Origin: Circinella minor
Lineage: Eukaryota > Mucoromycota > Mucoromycetes > Mucorales > Lichtheimiaceae
Assembly (NCBI GenBank): GCA_016758965.1
Contig: JAEPRB010000063.1
Coordinates: 117,304-181,303 of the forward strand
Reading direction: 5' to 3'
Length of the DNA stretch: 64,000 bases
Each line of letters starts with the position of its first letter. Position 1 is the first letter of the stretch. Made by a program: the position numbers and the translations under genes. Below are positions 1-12,069 of the stretch, one piece after another. The notes under the pieces were generated by a model, which saw nothing but the letters and a program-made list of their open reading frames with translations, ran no database searches and was not told the DNA's origin.

Positions 1-1218
1 CAGTACCACCCGTAGCAGCAATAGAGGATGAAACATCTGAAAGACCCGCAGTAAGGAAAATTTGAGGAGCATAATACCAGATAGCGACCACACCAGTAAA
101 TGAAGTAGCAATAGCAACAAAGGCAGCAGAAAAGAAACGATTACGATTGGTAGGAGCAAATAATTCAGCATAAGTGCGTTTGCCCAATGATCGTTCAAAT
201 TCAATTTCATCTTTGATTTCTTCAAATTCGTGTTGAACTTGATCCGTACCGCGGAGCGAGGTCAATGCAACCAAAGCTTCTTCGAGACGTCCCTTATCAA
301 CCAACCAACGAGGTGAATAAGGCATAAATAACATGGCAATACCAAAGAAGAAGCATACCAAACATTGTAATAAGTAAGGAGCACGCCATGACCAATCTGT
401 GACAAGATAACTTGTACCAAAAGTCACAAAATAACCAACCACTTGACCAAATGTACTCATTAATGTAAAGAAACTAATCAATCGACCACGAATATCTGGA
501 GGTGCAATTTCAGAATGATATAATGGAATACCACTATATATATATATATATATATATATATTTTTAAAAAAAAGGGATCAGAAACCAAAACAAAAAAATT
601 CAAAGAAGAAATTTTTTTCTTTTTTTTAAAAAAAAAATCTTTCTATAATAATTCCTATTTTGGTAGTAAAAAAAAAAAAAAAAAAAACTTACTTTGTCAT
701 GAGGCCTGCACCAAGACCACCTACTAAACGACCTGCTAACAAGAGACCAAAGTTATGACCAATGACAAGGAAAACATTACCAATACAAAATAATACAGTA
801 GCACCCATAATAGAATATTTACGAGAAAATCGATCTAAAAAAAAAAAAAAAAAAAGGATAAAAGATTTAATTTTTTTTTTTTTTTACTAAACTCTTTAAT
901 TTTGGGTTGAACTCTATATTACATACCACAAAAATAACCAGAAAAGAATGCACTTAATGCAGCCGTCATTAAGAAAAAGGCTAATAAAAGTCCCTGTAAA
1001 TATTGTAAATTTTCTTCTGTAAAGAATCGTTCTTGGAATGGAATCATCGTAAGAACACCACTTGTTGCACCTGTATCAAAACCACAAAGGAAACCACCCA
1101 CGGCTGCAATCATTGAAGAAAGATAAACACCTTTACGAATACCAGGTTGAATTGTATCCACTGATTTGGTACTCATTACTTCTGGATCTATCGGTGTTGT
1201 TTGTATTTTACTTGACAT
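1..1218 (-). CDS. MFS sugar (hexose) transporter, 5' part, runs off the left edge
   Basis: A plasma-membrane sugar porter of the major facilitator superfamily. Only the N-terminal ~322 residues are in the window. Exons on the minus strand are 1218-927, 834-693 and 533-1 (open at the edge); the introns start GTATGT and GTAAGT and end TAG. Motifs seen: GFDTGATSGV in TM1, DRFSRKYS after TM2 (the family's D-R-x-G-R-R-type loop), GRLVGGLGAGLM in TM4, and PYSPRWLVDKGR at the end of the first half (family PESPRWL). A charged loop rich in Glu follows, then the start of TM7. The start is the first ATG of the open frame, after a short cytosolic tail. The substrate (glucose or another hexose) cannot be decided from sequence. 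The second intron contains a long TA run at 536-560. Confidence 0.93.
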
Positions 1219-3509
1219 TATTTATAAAAAAAAAAAAAAGGGGGGGGGAGAAAGAAAATAAATAAAAAAAAGGTTAAAAACGCACAGACGGTAAAATAAA
1301 TAAAAGTAAAAAGAAAGGAAAACAATGGGAGGTGGCGAAAAAAAAAAAAACAAACAAACAAACAAAAAAAAAAAAAAAAAAAATTCATAGATCTAGGTCA
1401 CATTTTAAGGATCTTGTAGAACCGAAAAAAACAAAAAGAATGGATGAAATGGAACTCTTTTGAAACTACGAAGTGGGTTGAACCCGTATATTCCCGTTGT
1501 CTTGGGAAACGAGCGGAGATGTTGTTCTATAAAAACATGGTTGAATTAAGCTGATTGTTATGGACAAAGATTAGACAACAAGGGTAGTCATAAAAAAAAA
1601 AAACCATGAAAGTCGGCGTAAAAGTTACATTTAAAAAATAATATATACACAGCATCATAATTTTGCCTATCTATATACTACTATTATTATTGAATACTTT
1701 TAACGTGTGAATGATATACTCTATAATATGTTGATTGAGGAAGCCTTTTTTTTTTTTTCAAGTACAATTGAATGGGATAACATGACCTATAATTTTTTTT
1801 TTTCATTCTTATGAGACGTTTTGAATTTTGATAGAATATAGTAATTGAAAAGACTGAATACAACATATATATATATTGAATCAAATAATCTAGTATTTTT
1901 CATATAAGCAGTAATTTAATATAAATGTCTACTTGGGTGTTGAGAAATTTGAAATGCAAATACATTATTTTTTTTTATTTTAGCCAGGTGCGTTCTTTAT
2001 GCAAATTTTCATCGTTACTCAATTAATTCAATAGAGGCAAAAAAAGGGTCTAAACCTTGTTTTAAAAATATTATAAGAAAATATACATGGATGTGTAACA
2101 ACCTATATAAAAGTATATTATTGTTTACACTTTAAAATGTGTCGTTCAATTTCTATATATACATTGAGAGTTTTGTTACTTTTTTTTTTGGACACACAAA
2201 TTCGATTGTCATGCATAATATATTTCTTTGGTGATACGATACATTTCAATGATCCAAGTAAAAATTGTATATGATTCAGATATAAAAATAATACATATAA
2301 CAATTATTCCGCGCAGTTATTATTATTATTACATATTTCTATACAGTAGTACACTTTTTCAATATGTTCATAGCTGCGACTGTTATGGGAGCTTTTTCAA
2401 TGGACAAATAAATTTGTACGTAAACGTCAAATGCTCTGTTTTTATTTTCTACAATTTAACAGGTGAAAGTTAATATATATTTCTAGCCCTATTTTTTTGT
2501 AATATGGAACGTCTCCAAATGGTTATAAATGCTATAGGGTAGTTCTCTGTCGTCATTTTTGTATACGTGTGTTATAAATAGTTAAAATATTTGCTGCTAC
2601 GTAAAAGAAAAGAAAAAGCAAAATAGTAAATGCTCAAGTTTACATATCTCAATATATTTCATAGGAGCATGTGAAATCATTTCGTTGGTGTGTGTTGACC
2701 CCATGTTATTGTCCTTAAAAATAGATGTACGTACGTACATATTTCTCTTTCTATTTCATTATTCTTATAAAGCATTGGAAATATGCACTATTCATGGGAC
2801 ACCTGTGTTGTTGATAAATACAATAAAGACAAAATAACATATATAAGTATGTTTATAAATAGAACTAAAATGAAAATTGAGTTATATATGGTGTTCCATA
2901 CAATGTACAGATTAACTTAACAAAAGAGAGAAGGCGTCAAACTTGTTTTGGATATGTCTCTTTTTTAAGTTAAATACTTCTTTTGACCCATCTTTATGCT
3001 CTATACACCCATAAGTTAAGATGACAAATGTTTTATTTTTGAGTTATAAGATATATTCAGTACATGATGATAAAACTACTATTGAATTCATGCATCGAAT
3101 GAACTGTTGTCAACATTATTGTTAGTGTAAAAGAATGATAAAGTTACTTGTATGAGATTCTAGCAAGAGCATAGAATGCAATAGAAGGTAAAGAAAAAAA
3201 AAAGATCAAGAATTGATCAGCGACAGCAGCTGTTGTACTTTTTTTTTTTAAAAAAAAGGGGGGAACTTCTGCACCCCAAAAAGATTGTGGAACATTTTTA
3301 TATTTATAAAAAAAAAACACAGCCACAAGCAAGCTTCTTGCTGCTTTATCATTATACCCAAGATGTGTTGTGTGGGTGTATTCATTGAATGAGGGGTAAA
3401 TAAGGACTTCAATACCCGTTTTTTTTTTTAAAAAAAAAAAAAACTATAAAAGTACTCAGTAAAATGATTTTATTTATTTGTCAAAAATTTTTTATCAAGA
3501 ATTAAAAAT
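1219..3509. other. Intergenic region between the sugar transporter and the GH25-like gene
   Basis: No supported gene. It holds the upstream region of the sugar transporter, with A and G homopolymers at about 1229-1249 and 1340-1383, and AT-rich DNA without recognisable coding fragments. Short open frames here have hydrophobic, Ile/Tyr-biased compositions typical of random AT-rich sequence. Confidence 0.6.
3445..3450 (+). promoter_or_regulatory. Probable TATA box of the GH25-like gene
   Basis: TATAAA lies 60 bases before the ATG at 3510, just after a long A tract. The position suits a core promoter, but in such AT-rich DNA the match alone is weak evidence. Confidence 0.4.
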
Positions 3510-4159
3510 ATGAAAAATTACGCTTTTTCTACTACTACCGTTGCTCTTAGTCTTCTTATAGCTAGTGTCGCAATCCAATTTGTTCAAGCAAAATTAGCCA
3601 TTGATACTTTTTCTTTGATGCCATATGAGTCTTACCAGTGCGCCAAAGATACTCAAGGTTATGAAGGTGCTGCGATTGGCTGTTACAAGGTATGTATACA
3701 AAAATAATAGAAGAAAAAAAAAACTGTCGAGTGAGGACAAACAAGAGGGAAATGACATTATAATAATGCATTTTTAATGGGTTAAATAAAGTATTACTTA
3801 CTCAATCAATCTATATAATTAATTGTTGTTCACAAAACATAATATGTAATACTATTATTCTATTTCTAGGAAGGAGAATCCTTAGATGAATGTCCTACTA
3901 ATTACTTCCGTGCGAGAAGTGCTGGATTTAGAGACGTCGACTTGTCTTTAAGACCATGTGCTCATAGAGGTTGTACAAAAACACCTCGAGAACAAGTGGA
4001 TGAGTTTACACGTTTTGCCAATACAAACAAGATGGGTTACCGTTATTTGTGGCTTTACGTCAGTACTTTTGATAATTGGAGCTCATCACCACCAGCTGCC
4101 AATCAAGATAGTAAGTTATTGCTATCTTGCATTACTACACATAAGTTTTGTACAATGTC

Positions 4160-4191
<32 letters not shown>

Positions 4192-4732
4192 GCTATTACT
4201 AATAAACTTTCAAATTTTATTTTTGTATCATACAGCTCTAAATGATTTTAAAGAAGCTTTGGATGCCGCATCTAGTAATACTCTTTGGGAATGGGGTATT
4301 GCTACTTCTGCTTCTGACTGGGAAACAATTACAGGTTCTCTTGATTGGGAGCTTGATGGAACTGTACCTTTATGGTATGAAGTAAGTGTTGATATTTTTC
4401 CTTCCATGTTGTTCTTCATATATACAGACTTTTGATATACTATTAAACGTCCCCCCGTCATAATGTTGATTAATGTTTTTTTTTTGTGCGTGTCTTGACC
4501 ACTTTTTTTTTTCTTTATTTCAAAATTAAAGTCACATGATGGGAAGCCTAACTTTGATGATTACACATCATTGGGTGGTTGGGAAGTACCGTTTTCAAAG
4601 GTACGTATGACTTTTTATTTATTAACAAACTTTTCTTTTTAATGCAAACATTAATTCAACTTTTTTTTTTAGCAATATACAAAGGACGCTGAGTTCTGTG
4701 ATGCTACATTTAGTCAGAGCTACTATGAATAG
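3510..4732 (+). CDS. Secreted GH25 lysozyme-like protein, probably catalytically inactive
   Basis: Five exons (3510-3689, 3870-4110, 4236-4381, 4532-4600, 4673-4732) join in phase to 231 residues. A signal peptide is clear at residues 1-27. The body resembles the GH25 muramidase fold of the protist/nematode LYS type: LAIDTFSLMPYESYQC at the N-terminus, the segment ending WLYVST in the middle, LWEWGIATSASDWETITG, then LPLWYE-like GTVPLWYESHDGKPNFDDY, GGW and a terminal QYTKD. Active GH25 enzymes carry a W-L-D-x-E strand. Here the equivalent strand is W121-L-Y-V-S125, so both acidic positions look replaced, while the N-terminal Asp32 remains. Several Cys residues fit a secreted disulfide-bonded protein. 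It may bind rather than cut peptidoglycan or another glycan. Family call is from motif memory; the role is inference. Confidence 0.78.
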
Positions 4733-6144
4733 AGTAAAGTAGCATAAAATGCTATTACTGTAAAACGAGTGGCATGTATCTCTCGGTGTAATATACCACA
4801 AACTAAATTAAGACATAGTATTTCTGTTTCTCACCCACAGTAGTTTTGAATATAGTCTGTAGTTATCCAATGATATGTCCCTAAGAAAGATTAAATAAAA
4901 CTCATCGCTACGGATAATAATCTCATAATATAATTACATTCAATTATTTAATTACTACAGTAAAAAATGTTATTATTCACTGTTCATGTGGTTGTGGAGA
5001 ATTATAGTTATAGTTCGTTACTCTTTCTCATTTTTTAGTTGCGTTTCTCATGACGGTCATTATTCATTACATACTATAAAGCATAAATTGTTTTACTGAG
5101 ATAGTACTGTGCTACTGTATAAATAATATATAGCAGCGCATGAATGTTCATGATTATATAAGAATAAAAAATAAGCATAGTAGAAGCGTATGTAATAAGA
5201 GAATATATTTATTAGCAAAGATTTTTTATATCATCTTTTACCATGAAATAACAATACAAAAAAAAAAAAAAAAAGAGAGAAGGCCATTGGACGCACATAA
5301 TAGAAACTAGTGATTCATCAATATACTATGATTTAAGAGCAACTTTTGTATGATCATGTATTATTTAAACGCTCATTATCTAATAAACCATTTTTGCATG
5401 ATTTGAAAACAAAATTGCTCCACCCTCTTTTTTCGTATTATGTTTATACTTTTCACTCTCACAGTGTATACACAACAACCATCTTAAAATAAATAAATGA
5501 TGGTGTTTTGATGAATTATTATAATGACTAGTGTTTTAGTGATAGGTCATATATATCATCAATGAGAAGTTGTATCATTAGATATTATTATTTTTACAAT
5601 GTGGATTGCAATACATGGCGTTCCTTATCAGAAATTTACTATATAAGTTATAACAAACACCGAACCTGAAGGCACTCTACGAACAGGTCTATGTAGGGAC
5701 AAATAATGATGCAACAAGATGTGTTTGAGGGATGTATACGTAATAATATTTACTTTTTTTTGTTGTATAGTGACTTCCCCCCCCCCATTAACTCAATAAT
5801 AAAAAGACTCGGAAAAAAAATGAAGATAGTGTTTACTCATTGAACTAAGCAAGCGCTTTTTTTTTTTTAATTTAAAAGAATGATAAGACAAATGTTCTTG
5901 AGGATAAAAATACTAGTAGAGAATATAAACAACATTTAAGAAAAGAAAAACATGGGAAGAAAGGAAGAAAAAAAAAAGAAAATATGAAAAAAAGAAGAGA
6001 TTATGATGCATGGGAAAAGTGAGAAAAGGAGAGAGAGAGAGAGAGTTAAAAAGGTGTAATATTTTTTATGTATGTGTTTTGAGAGAGAGAGAGAGAGAGG
6101 GAAAGAGAAATTACAAACAGATTTTTTTCTCTCTCTTTTTTTTT
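4733..6144. other. Intergenic, convergent 3' ends of the GH25-like gene and eEF3
   Basis: No gene seen. An AATAAA-type signal lies near 4892 after the GH25-like gene. On the other side, GA-dinucleotide tracts at about 6030-6046 and 6081-6100 lie in the likely 3' untranslated region of eEF3. Confidence 0.6.
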
Positions 6145-9100
6145 TTACCAGTCGTCCTCGTCAGAAAATACTTCTTCACCACGCTTACGACGTTCCATAC
6201 GTTCTTTCTTCTTCTTACGAAGTTCCTTGGAGCTAAGCTTTTCTTTCTTCTTTACAGCCTTAACAGTATTACCTTGTGCATCGACCATGTCCTCTTGTTC
6301 TTCTTCCTTGACGACAGTAGTACCATTACCAGAGACCCAATTGTGACCGGAAGCAACAAGTTCACCATCATCTACCTTCCAAACTTCAGTACAAAGAGCT
6401 TCAGAAAATTGACGGTTGTGGGTAACAATGACAATACCACCACCATATGCCTTGATAGCACCGGCTAAGGCACCGAGCGAATCACGATCCAAATAATTGG
6501 TAGGTTCATCAAGAACCAACATGTGAGGCTTATTCCACATGGCAGCACCAATAACCAACTTGACTTTTTGACCACCGGACAAACCACGGATACGTGAATG
6601 CGTAGCAAACTCAGGTTCTAAACCAACTTCATTCAAGTGCTTTTCAATTTCCTTGGAAGTTAATGGACGGTTGAGACCCAACTTGGAGGCTTCTTGGGCA
6701 TCGACTTCAGCAATCTTTTTGCCAAAGCCCATGGTTTCAAGACGTTGACGGGAGATCCAAGTGTTTTCGACAGAAGATTTTCCTTTCCATGAAACTTCGT
6801 ATTCGTACGATTGCTTGAGCTTGCGACGGCCGACAATATCTTCGACAATACGCTTTTCACCTTCGATTACGAAAACTTGATTCATTTGCTTTTCTTCTTC
6901 TTTAGTAATGACACGGTCAACCTTGTCAAGTTCTTCACGATCTTCACCGGTAGCATAACGCCATTGGATATATTCGTTGGGGGTACTGTCCAAGTGCTTT
7001 TCAATGTGATGGAATGCATGTTGGGCGACATAGGCAATACGCAAGTTTGGATGCTTCCATACGGTACCGATATCAGACTCCATTTCACCTGTCAACAACT
7101 TAATCAAAGTGGATTTACCTTTCAAAAAAAAAATAAGCGTCAAAGGATTAGAACGAATCAAAAATAGACATAAACAAAAAAAAAAAAACAATATATGCAC
7201 ACTATAAAACACCCAAGCAAACGATAATAATAATAATAATAAAAATAATAATTTACCTGCACCATTAGGACCAATGACGGCAACACGTGAAGCCAATGAA
7301 CATTGCATGGTGATATTCTTGAGTTGTTTCTTTTGAGTATTGGGGTATTGGAAGTCAACATTCTTCATTTTTAAAATGGCACGTTCCTTGGTCTTGATAC
7401 CTTCCAAATAGCCAGGTTCTGGGAAACGGAAAGCAAGTTCAGATGCTTCCAATGAGTAATAAGCGGCAGCACTTGGTACCTTTCTAACGAATTCGGACAA
7501 GTTACCCTTGTAACGTTTAAGCTTGTAGTTCTTTTCGTAGTGAATGATATCAGAACAGACGTGATCCAAGAAACCGGAATCGTGAGACACAATAATGGAA
7601 GTGACAGTCTTCAAACCAAGCAAGTAATTTTCTAACCAGGCAACATTGACAACGTCCAAATGATTGGTAGGTTCATCCAAAAGCAAAATGTCGGCATTCA
7701 TAAGCATAGCACGGGCCAAAGCCAGCTTCATCTTCCAACCACCAGAAAGTGAGCCAATGGTTTTGATTGTTAACATTTCTTCAGTGAAACCATAGTCACG
7801 GAGGATCTTAGTAACTTGATCACGATCCGTTGTTTCGACACCTTCTGAAGAAATGATAAAGTCAACCAAAGGAGTATCTGCTTCGGAACCATCAATGTCG
7901 TGTTCAACGTAGACAGTCTTGAGTTCGGATTTGGGAGGGAAACCATCAACTTGTTCATTGGCAATAGCACGCATAAGAGTAGATTTACCACAACCGTTGT
8001 GACCACACAAACCATAACGACGACCACGCTTAAGACGCAAGGAAGTACGATTCAAAAGAATCTTGGCACCATAGGCAAGAGAGAATTCACAGTTACAAAG
8101 GTCTTCACCTTCTTCATCATCTTCCTCTGGATCTTTGGGAGTGACAGCTTCTTCACACTTGTCAAGAGCCTTGTTGACAAGCACTTCGGCGTCAGCAGCA
8201 GAGAGGAAGGCTTTGATATAAGGAGTAAGTGAAGCGATCCATACTTTTTGGAAAAAGTTCTTGGCAACACAGAGAGATAAAGCGACATCACAAACAAACT
8301 TGATGGAAGGATCAAAGAAACTATCAATTTTAGCAGGCAAAAGTTCCTTGAATGCTTTATTGACTTTTTCAGACTTGTCAGCTGTGGAAAGAATTTCAAC
8401 ATTGGAAGAACCAACACGAGCTAAAGTGGCAAGAGCCTTTTGAACGACACCACGGCATTCAGGATCAGCGACAACATCTTGAATCTTTTCAAGAGCAGGC
8501 AACAACAATGGCAAGAATGGAGCAGCAATTTCGGGATCATCAACGAGTTTACACATGTTATCAATGATCAAAGCAGCTTTGCGTTTAATGGGTGTGGCAC
8601 GTTCGTTCAAACCACGGCTGAGCAAAGGTACCATAATGGATAATGTAGCTGCATCTACTTCTTGGACAAAGGTGGTAGCACCAAGTAAATGAATAGTTTC
8701 AGGTACATTTTCGGGCTTATTAATACAAGCAATGACGGCGGGAATGAAACGTTCAATATCCTTGTTTTCAACCAAACCGCAAATAGTGCCCATGGTAGAG
8801 GTGGCGGCCTTCTTGACATCAGCCTTTGTATCCCACATACAATCAGAAACAACAGGAATAACGTCGGGGATTACCCACACAAATTGTTCGGGATTAGCCT
8901 TGACCAAACTATCAAGCAAAGACAAAGAAAGAGTCTTGGTTTGCCATTTGCATGAGTTACCCAAACCTTCAAGCAAGTAAGGAATAAAAAGAGCGGTAGC
9001 ATTAGGATTAACCTTGAGGACGAGATTCTTGGCAGTATCAGCAGCGGCGTTCTTAATAGCTGCTTGTTTTTCGGCTTGAAGATCCAAAAGGTTCTTCAAA

Positions 9101-9459
9101 AATGGTAAAATGTAGGGCTCCACTTGACCATCAATGCTCTTGTTGGAAAGGGCCTTGATAGCGGCAATAGCGGATTGACGAGCACCAGCATTTTTCTTGT
9201 TGCTAATGTCCTTTGTAATGGCCTCAAGAACATTGAATTGTTTTAGAGATTGGACGCCATGAGAATTAACAAAATCAGCGAGTTCTTCGGCGACAGACTC
9301 GCGATCAGCATCGGAAGCGGAGGTAAGCTTGGAAAAGATGTCCTTTGCTTTCTTGGTCTCAACCTCGCTAGGAGAACCACCGACAGCCAAAGCAGTCAGT
9401 TTCTTGGTCTCAAGTTCGCTCTTGGGGATATTTTGTTGTTGAACAGCAGTAGCTGGCAT
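6145..9459 (-). CDS. TEF3: Translation elongation factor 3 (eEF3), ABC-F ATPase
   Basis: The fungus-type ribosome-bound ATPase that helps E-site tRNA release during elongation. Spliced product is 1058 residues, close to the usual ~1044. Order: HEAT repeats (about 60-330), helical linker with an acidic patch EEDDEEGED (about 445-453), ABC1 with Walker A GHNGCGKST (486-494), signature LSGGW (571-575) and LLLDEPTNH (592-600). ABC2 follows with GPNGAGKST (730-738), a chromodomain-like insert (about 815-865), LSGGQ and VLDEPTNYLD. The Lys-rich C-terminal tail ends DEDDW. The chosen ATG (9459) starts MPATAVQQ; the open frame continues upstream only as poly-Phe from a T tract. One intron, 7256-7119, is 138 bases, a multiple of three, and has no stop, so a naive frame reads through it; it splits the ABC2 Walker A codons between Gly and Lys. 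Confidence 0.97.
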   Translation of the reverse strand: MPATAVQQQNIPKSELETKKLTALAVGGSPSEVETKKAKDIFSKLTSASDADRESVAEELADFVNSHGVQSLKQFNVLEAITKDISNKKNAGARQSAIAAIKALSNKSIDGQVEPYILPFLKNLLDLQAEKQAAIKNAAADTAKNLVLKVNPNATALFIPYLLEGLGNSCKWQTKTLSLSLLDSLVKANPEQFVWVIPDVIPVVSDCMWDTKADVKKAATSTMGTICGLVENKDIERFIPAVIACINKPENVPETIHLLGATTFVQEVDAATLSIMVPLLSRGLNERATPIKRKAALIIDNMCKLVDDPEIAAPFLPLLLPALEKIQDVVADPECRGVVQKALATLARVGSSNVEILSTADKSEKVNKAFKELLPAKIDSFFDPSIKFVCDVALSLCVAKNFFQKVWIASLTPYIKAFLSAADAEVLVNKALDKCEEAVTPKDPEEDDEEGEDLCNCEFSLAYGAKILLNRTSLRLKRGRRYGLCGHNGCGKSTLMRAIANEQVDGFPPKSELKTVYVEHDIDGSEADTPLVDFIISSEGVETTDRDQVTKILRDYGFTEEMLTIKTIGSLSGGWKMKLALARAMLMNADILLLDEPTNHLDVVNVAWLENYLLGLKTVTSIIVSHDSGFLDHVCSDIIHYEKNYKLKRYKGNLSEFVRKVPSAAAYYSLEASELAFRFPEPGYLEGIKTKERAILKMKNVDFQYPNTQKKQLKNITMQCSLASRVAVIGPNGAGKLLFLLLLLLSFAWVFYSVHILFFFFCLCLFLIRSNPLTLIFFLKGKSTLIKLLTGEMESDIGTVWKHPNLRIAYVAQHAFHHIEKHLDSTPNEYIQWRYATGEDREELDKVDRVITKEEEKQMNQVFVIEGEKRIVEDIVGRRKLKQSYEYEVSWKGKSSVENTWISRQRLETMGFGKKIAEVDAQEASKLGLNRPLTSKEIEKHLNEVGLEPEFATHSRIRGLSGGQKVKLVIGAAMWNKPHMLVLDEPTNYLDRDSLGALAGAIKAYGGGIVIVTHNRQFSEALCTEVWKVDDGELVASGHNWVSGNGTTVVKEEEQEDMVDAQGNTVKAVKKKEKLSSKELRKKKKERMERRKRGEEVFSDEDDW
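7119..7256 (-). other. In-frame, stop-free intron inside the eEF3 ABC2 Walker A motif
   Basis: Donor G|GTAAAT at 7256 and acceptor AAAG|GT at 7119 on the minus strand. Removing 138 bases restores GPNGAG-KST exactly; keeping them inserts 46 mostly Leu/Phe residues into the P-loop. The removal is therefore very likely real splicing. Confidence 0.9.
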
Positions 9460-11833
9460 GATGTTAAATTTTTTTTTTATATGCAGAAAGTTATTACAAA
9501 AATGAAAATAGAGAATGGATGAGCGATGAGACGAGGGAGTCCTCAAAAAAGTGAAGGGGCGAAATGAAGTTGGGTAAATGAAGATGCAGAAAAAAGGTAA
9601 AGAGAAAAAAAAGAAAAAAAAAAAAAAAAAAAACACTTTTGTTGCCTTTTGTCTTTTTTAAAAAAAAATTTTTTTTCTCTCTTTATTAATACATTATTAT
9701 TATTATTATTATTATTATTTACTTTTTTGCTATTAAATGGAAAAGAGGGGTCATCTGATACATTAATTGTTATTTGCCATGGAAACAACACTTCACACAC
9801 TAACAAGTACGGAGTATGAAAAATGCCTCTTTTGGTTTTGCTTTGCAACGTTAAGTTTTTGTATTTGTTGCCGAGAGCAACCAAAATAAATAAAAAAAAA
9901 AAAAAAGGGGGACGGTTATTGGGGGAGAAAAAAAAATAAAAAAAACCAAGAGGAACCAGTTTTTTTCCACTTAACATCAATAATTAAAGGAAGAAAGGAG
10001 CTTTTGACCTTTCCAATATGATGGAACGTTTTTTCCAAGCACTCTCTCATTCTGAATCTGAAATATGGTCAAGCTGCATAAAAAAAAAAAATGCTACTTT
10101 GGCAACTTCCCACCTTACCTTATTAAGATTCTATTCCCTCAATTTCAACTGGCTTGTCCATGTTTCCAACATCTTGGTGTACTTGGTGATTGTACAACCT
10201 ATCGTAAATTTGTTGCTAACATCCTTTTTTATTTCTCTTGGAATAATAATGATATGGACCATGTTAATAAATCTATTATACATTTTAATTAAATAAGGGG
10301 TAAAGATGAATGATGATCATATTCAATACACATGCATATTTTATGTTGTCTTTTATAAAGAATAAGGTGGCACACAAACAAAACACCTGCATTTTTCCTT
10401 TTGCTTTTTTTTTGTTTCTCAAGTGTTGGCATTCTTCGCTTCTTACAATAAAAGAAAAACGAATATAGATCGTAAAAAAAAAAAAAAAAACAGACGACGT
10501 AATTATGAAAATGGACAAAACCACGAGGCCCCAGACCATCAGTAGTGCTGGCTCGAATGACAGTGACCTAATTTTAATTTTGAAAATTTGAGTAGTATAC
10601 ATTGTGCGACACAGCTTTTATGTAATTGATTAAATAGAAAAAAAAAATCACGCTTTCATCGGAATCATAATAACTGAGCGTAGAGCAGACATCGTTAAGT
10701 TAACGTTAAATAAAAAATATCTCCATTACGTATTTATAGTTTTGGCTGTCAAAGTCAGGAAACTTGAATTGATAAATATGGGTCGATTAAAATTCAAATC
10801 CTACCATATGAGAGCGGGTGGAAAGTCAGATCATGAGAACCAGATTGTCAGAATTACTGATGTTACGAGCGACAATACTCTCTTTCGTAAATAATGTTGA
10901 ATGCTTCAACTATTGTCTCAGTTGCCTTTGATGATCACAATTATTCTTATTTAATATATTATTATAATAAAGGGTTGAAAGCGAAAGGTCAACTAATTAT
11001 CAAGTATTTGTTCCATTTGCGTAATTACAGAAAAAAAGCAATATTAACATTGGAAAAATGTTCAGCAGATTGTTAGTTGGTCTTATAGAAAAATACTGTG
11101 GTCTATTCTCCAATGAATCTGAAGTACTGTACTGATTTCTCATAGTACACACGGTTAAATTAGAAACGTCGAATGTTATCTTTTGAATAATTGATATCCA
11201 GATCATGCTTCAATTTAAGTTAATCGAGGTTATGTTCTTCGAACTTTAACTTCTTAATAAGAACATAGGTATTATCAATAATAATATTACTAACTGTCAA
11301 AGTCGAGTTTAAAAAAACTATGCTTTAAATTCTCATTCATCAAAATTTAATCCAGTTGCCGTCAGAGTAGATACTACTTGAGGCCATAATGTTTGTCAGA
11401 CGACAATACTGCTATTACATTATAAAAGCTGATAATTATTACGTAGTGTTTAGGTTTATAAAAAAAATAGCAAGTATGCTGACTTGGATCAAAAAGAAAA
11501 ATTTACGAATGATGAAACACTTTCTTATTCGCAGTTGAAAAACGAAATCGTACATCGTACATATAGTATATTTCAAGATAATGGATGACCGTTTTTGTAT
11601 CTTTTAATTAACATAAATAGCAACCTAAGTGTCTAAATCATCAAATTCAATCCATCTTTAACGAAAACATAGAGTCTGTGCAGCATCAACTACATTGTCT
11701 GCTCAATTTCCACCCAAAAGAAATTTAGACTACCATAAAATACATTTAAACAATGAATACCTTAGCAGACAGGTTTTTTTTTTTTACCACTATTACTTAG
11801 TTTATTAGCTACATTAATATGTACTTCCAAGTT

Positions 11834-12069
11834 CTATTCTTGCTTCAATACAATCAATTTACTATCATCAAACGAACTTGGTGAGTGATGGTGTTTAACA
11901 AACAAATTGAAAATTTCATAATATACGTATCGTCTTTCTTGCGGAGCTCGCATTTGAGAACTAAAAAAAAAAAAACTGCATGAGTACTTGATCCTCTTGA
12001 CCAGGATAGTGCATATGAATCGCAACCTCCTTCTCAACGATGTTACCATCTGGGAAGGTACAGTATTGT
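11834..12069 (-). pseudogene. Eroded coding fragment of an unknown gene
   Basis: Reading the minus strand from 12069, after a plausible TTTAG acceptor, one frame gives a protein-like stretch with QYCTFPDGNIVEKEVAIH and then MHYPGQEDQVLMQ. It runs into a 13-T tract (11963-11975), after which another frame continues QMRAPQERRYVYYEIFNLF and ends KLIVLKQE-stop at 11834. The frame change at a homopolymer, and the absence of a start or neighbouring exons, suggest a pseudogene fragment rather than an exon. I do not recognise the family. Confidence 0.35.

Noticed and set aside
1441..1540. GGGTTGAACCC-like box in a possible tRNA
   Set aside because: The palindromic word alone resembles box B, but no D arm, anticodon arm or acceptor stem can be formed around it.
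6010..6468. 152-codon plus-strand open frame
   Set aside because: Antisense to the eEF3 C-terminus and composed of GA-repeat and T-run translations; a shadow.
9543..9980. 145-codon minus-strand open frame upstream of eEF3
   Set aside because: Poly-Phe, poly-Asn and poly-Lys from homopolymers and triplet repeats; no ordered protein features.
10018..10296. Two overlapping plus-strand frames of 92 and 75 codons
   Set aside because: Both are short and hydrophobic or AT-biased, with no splice partners and no recognised motif. One (with GDCTTYRKFVANI) could be an old relic, but support is too thin.
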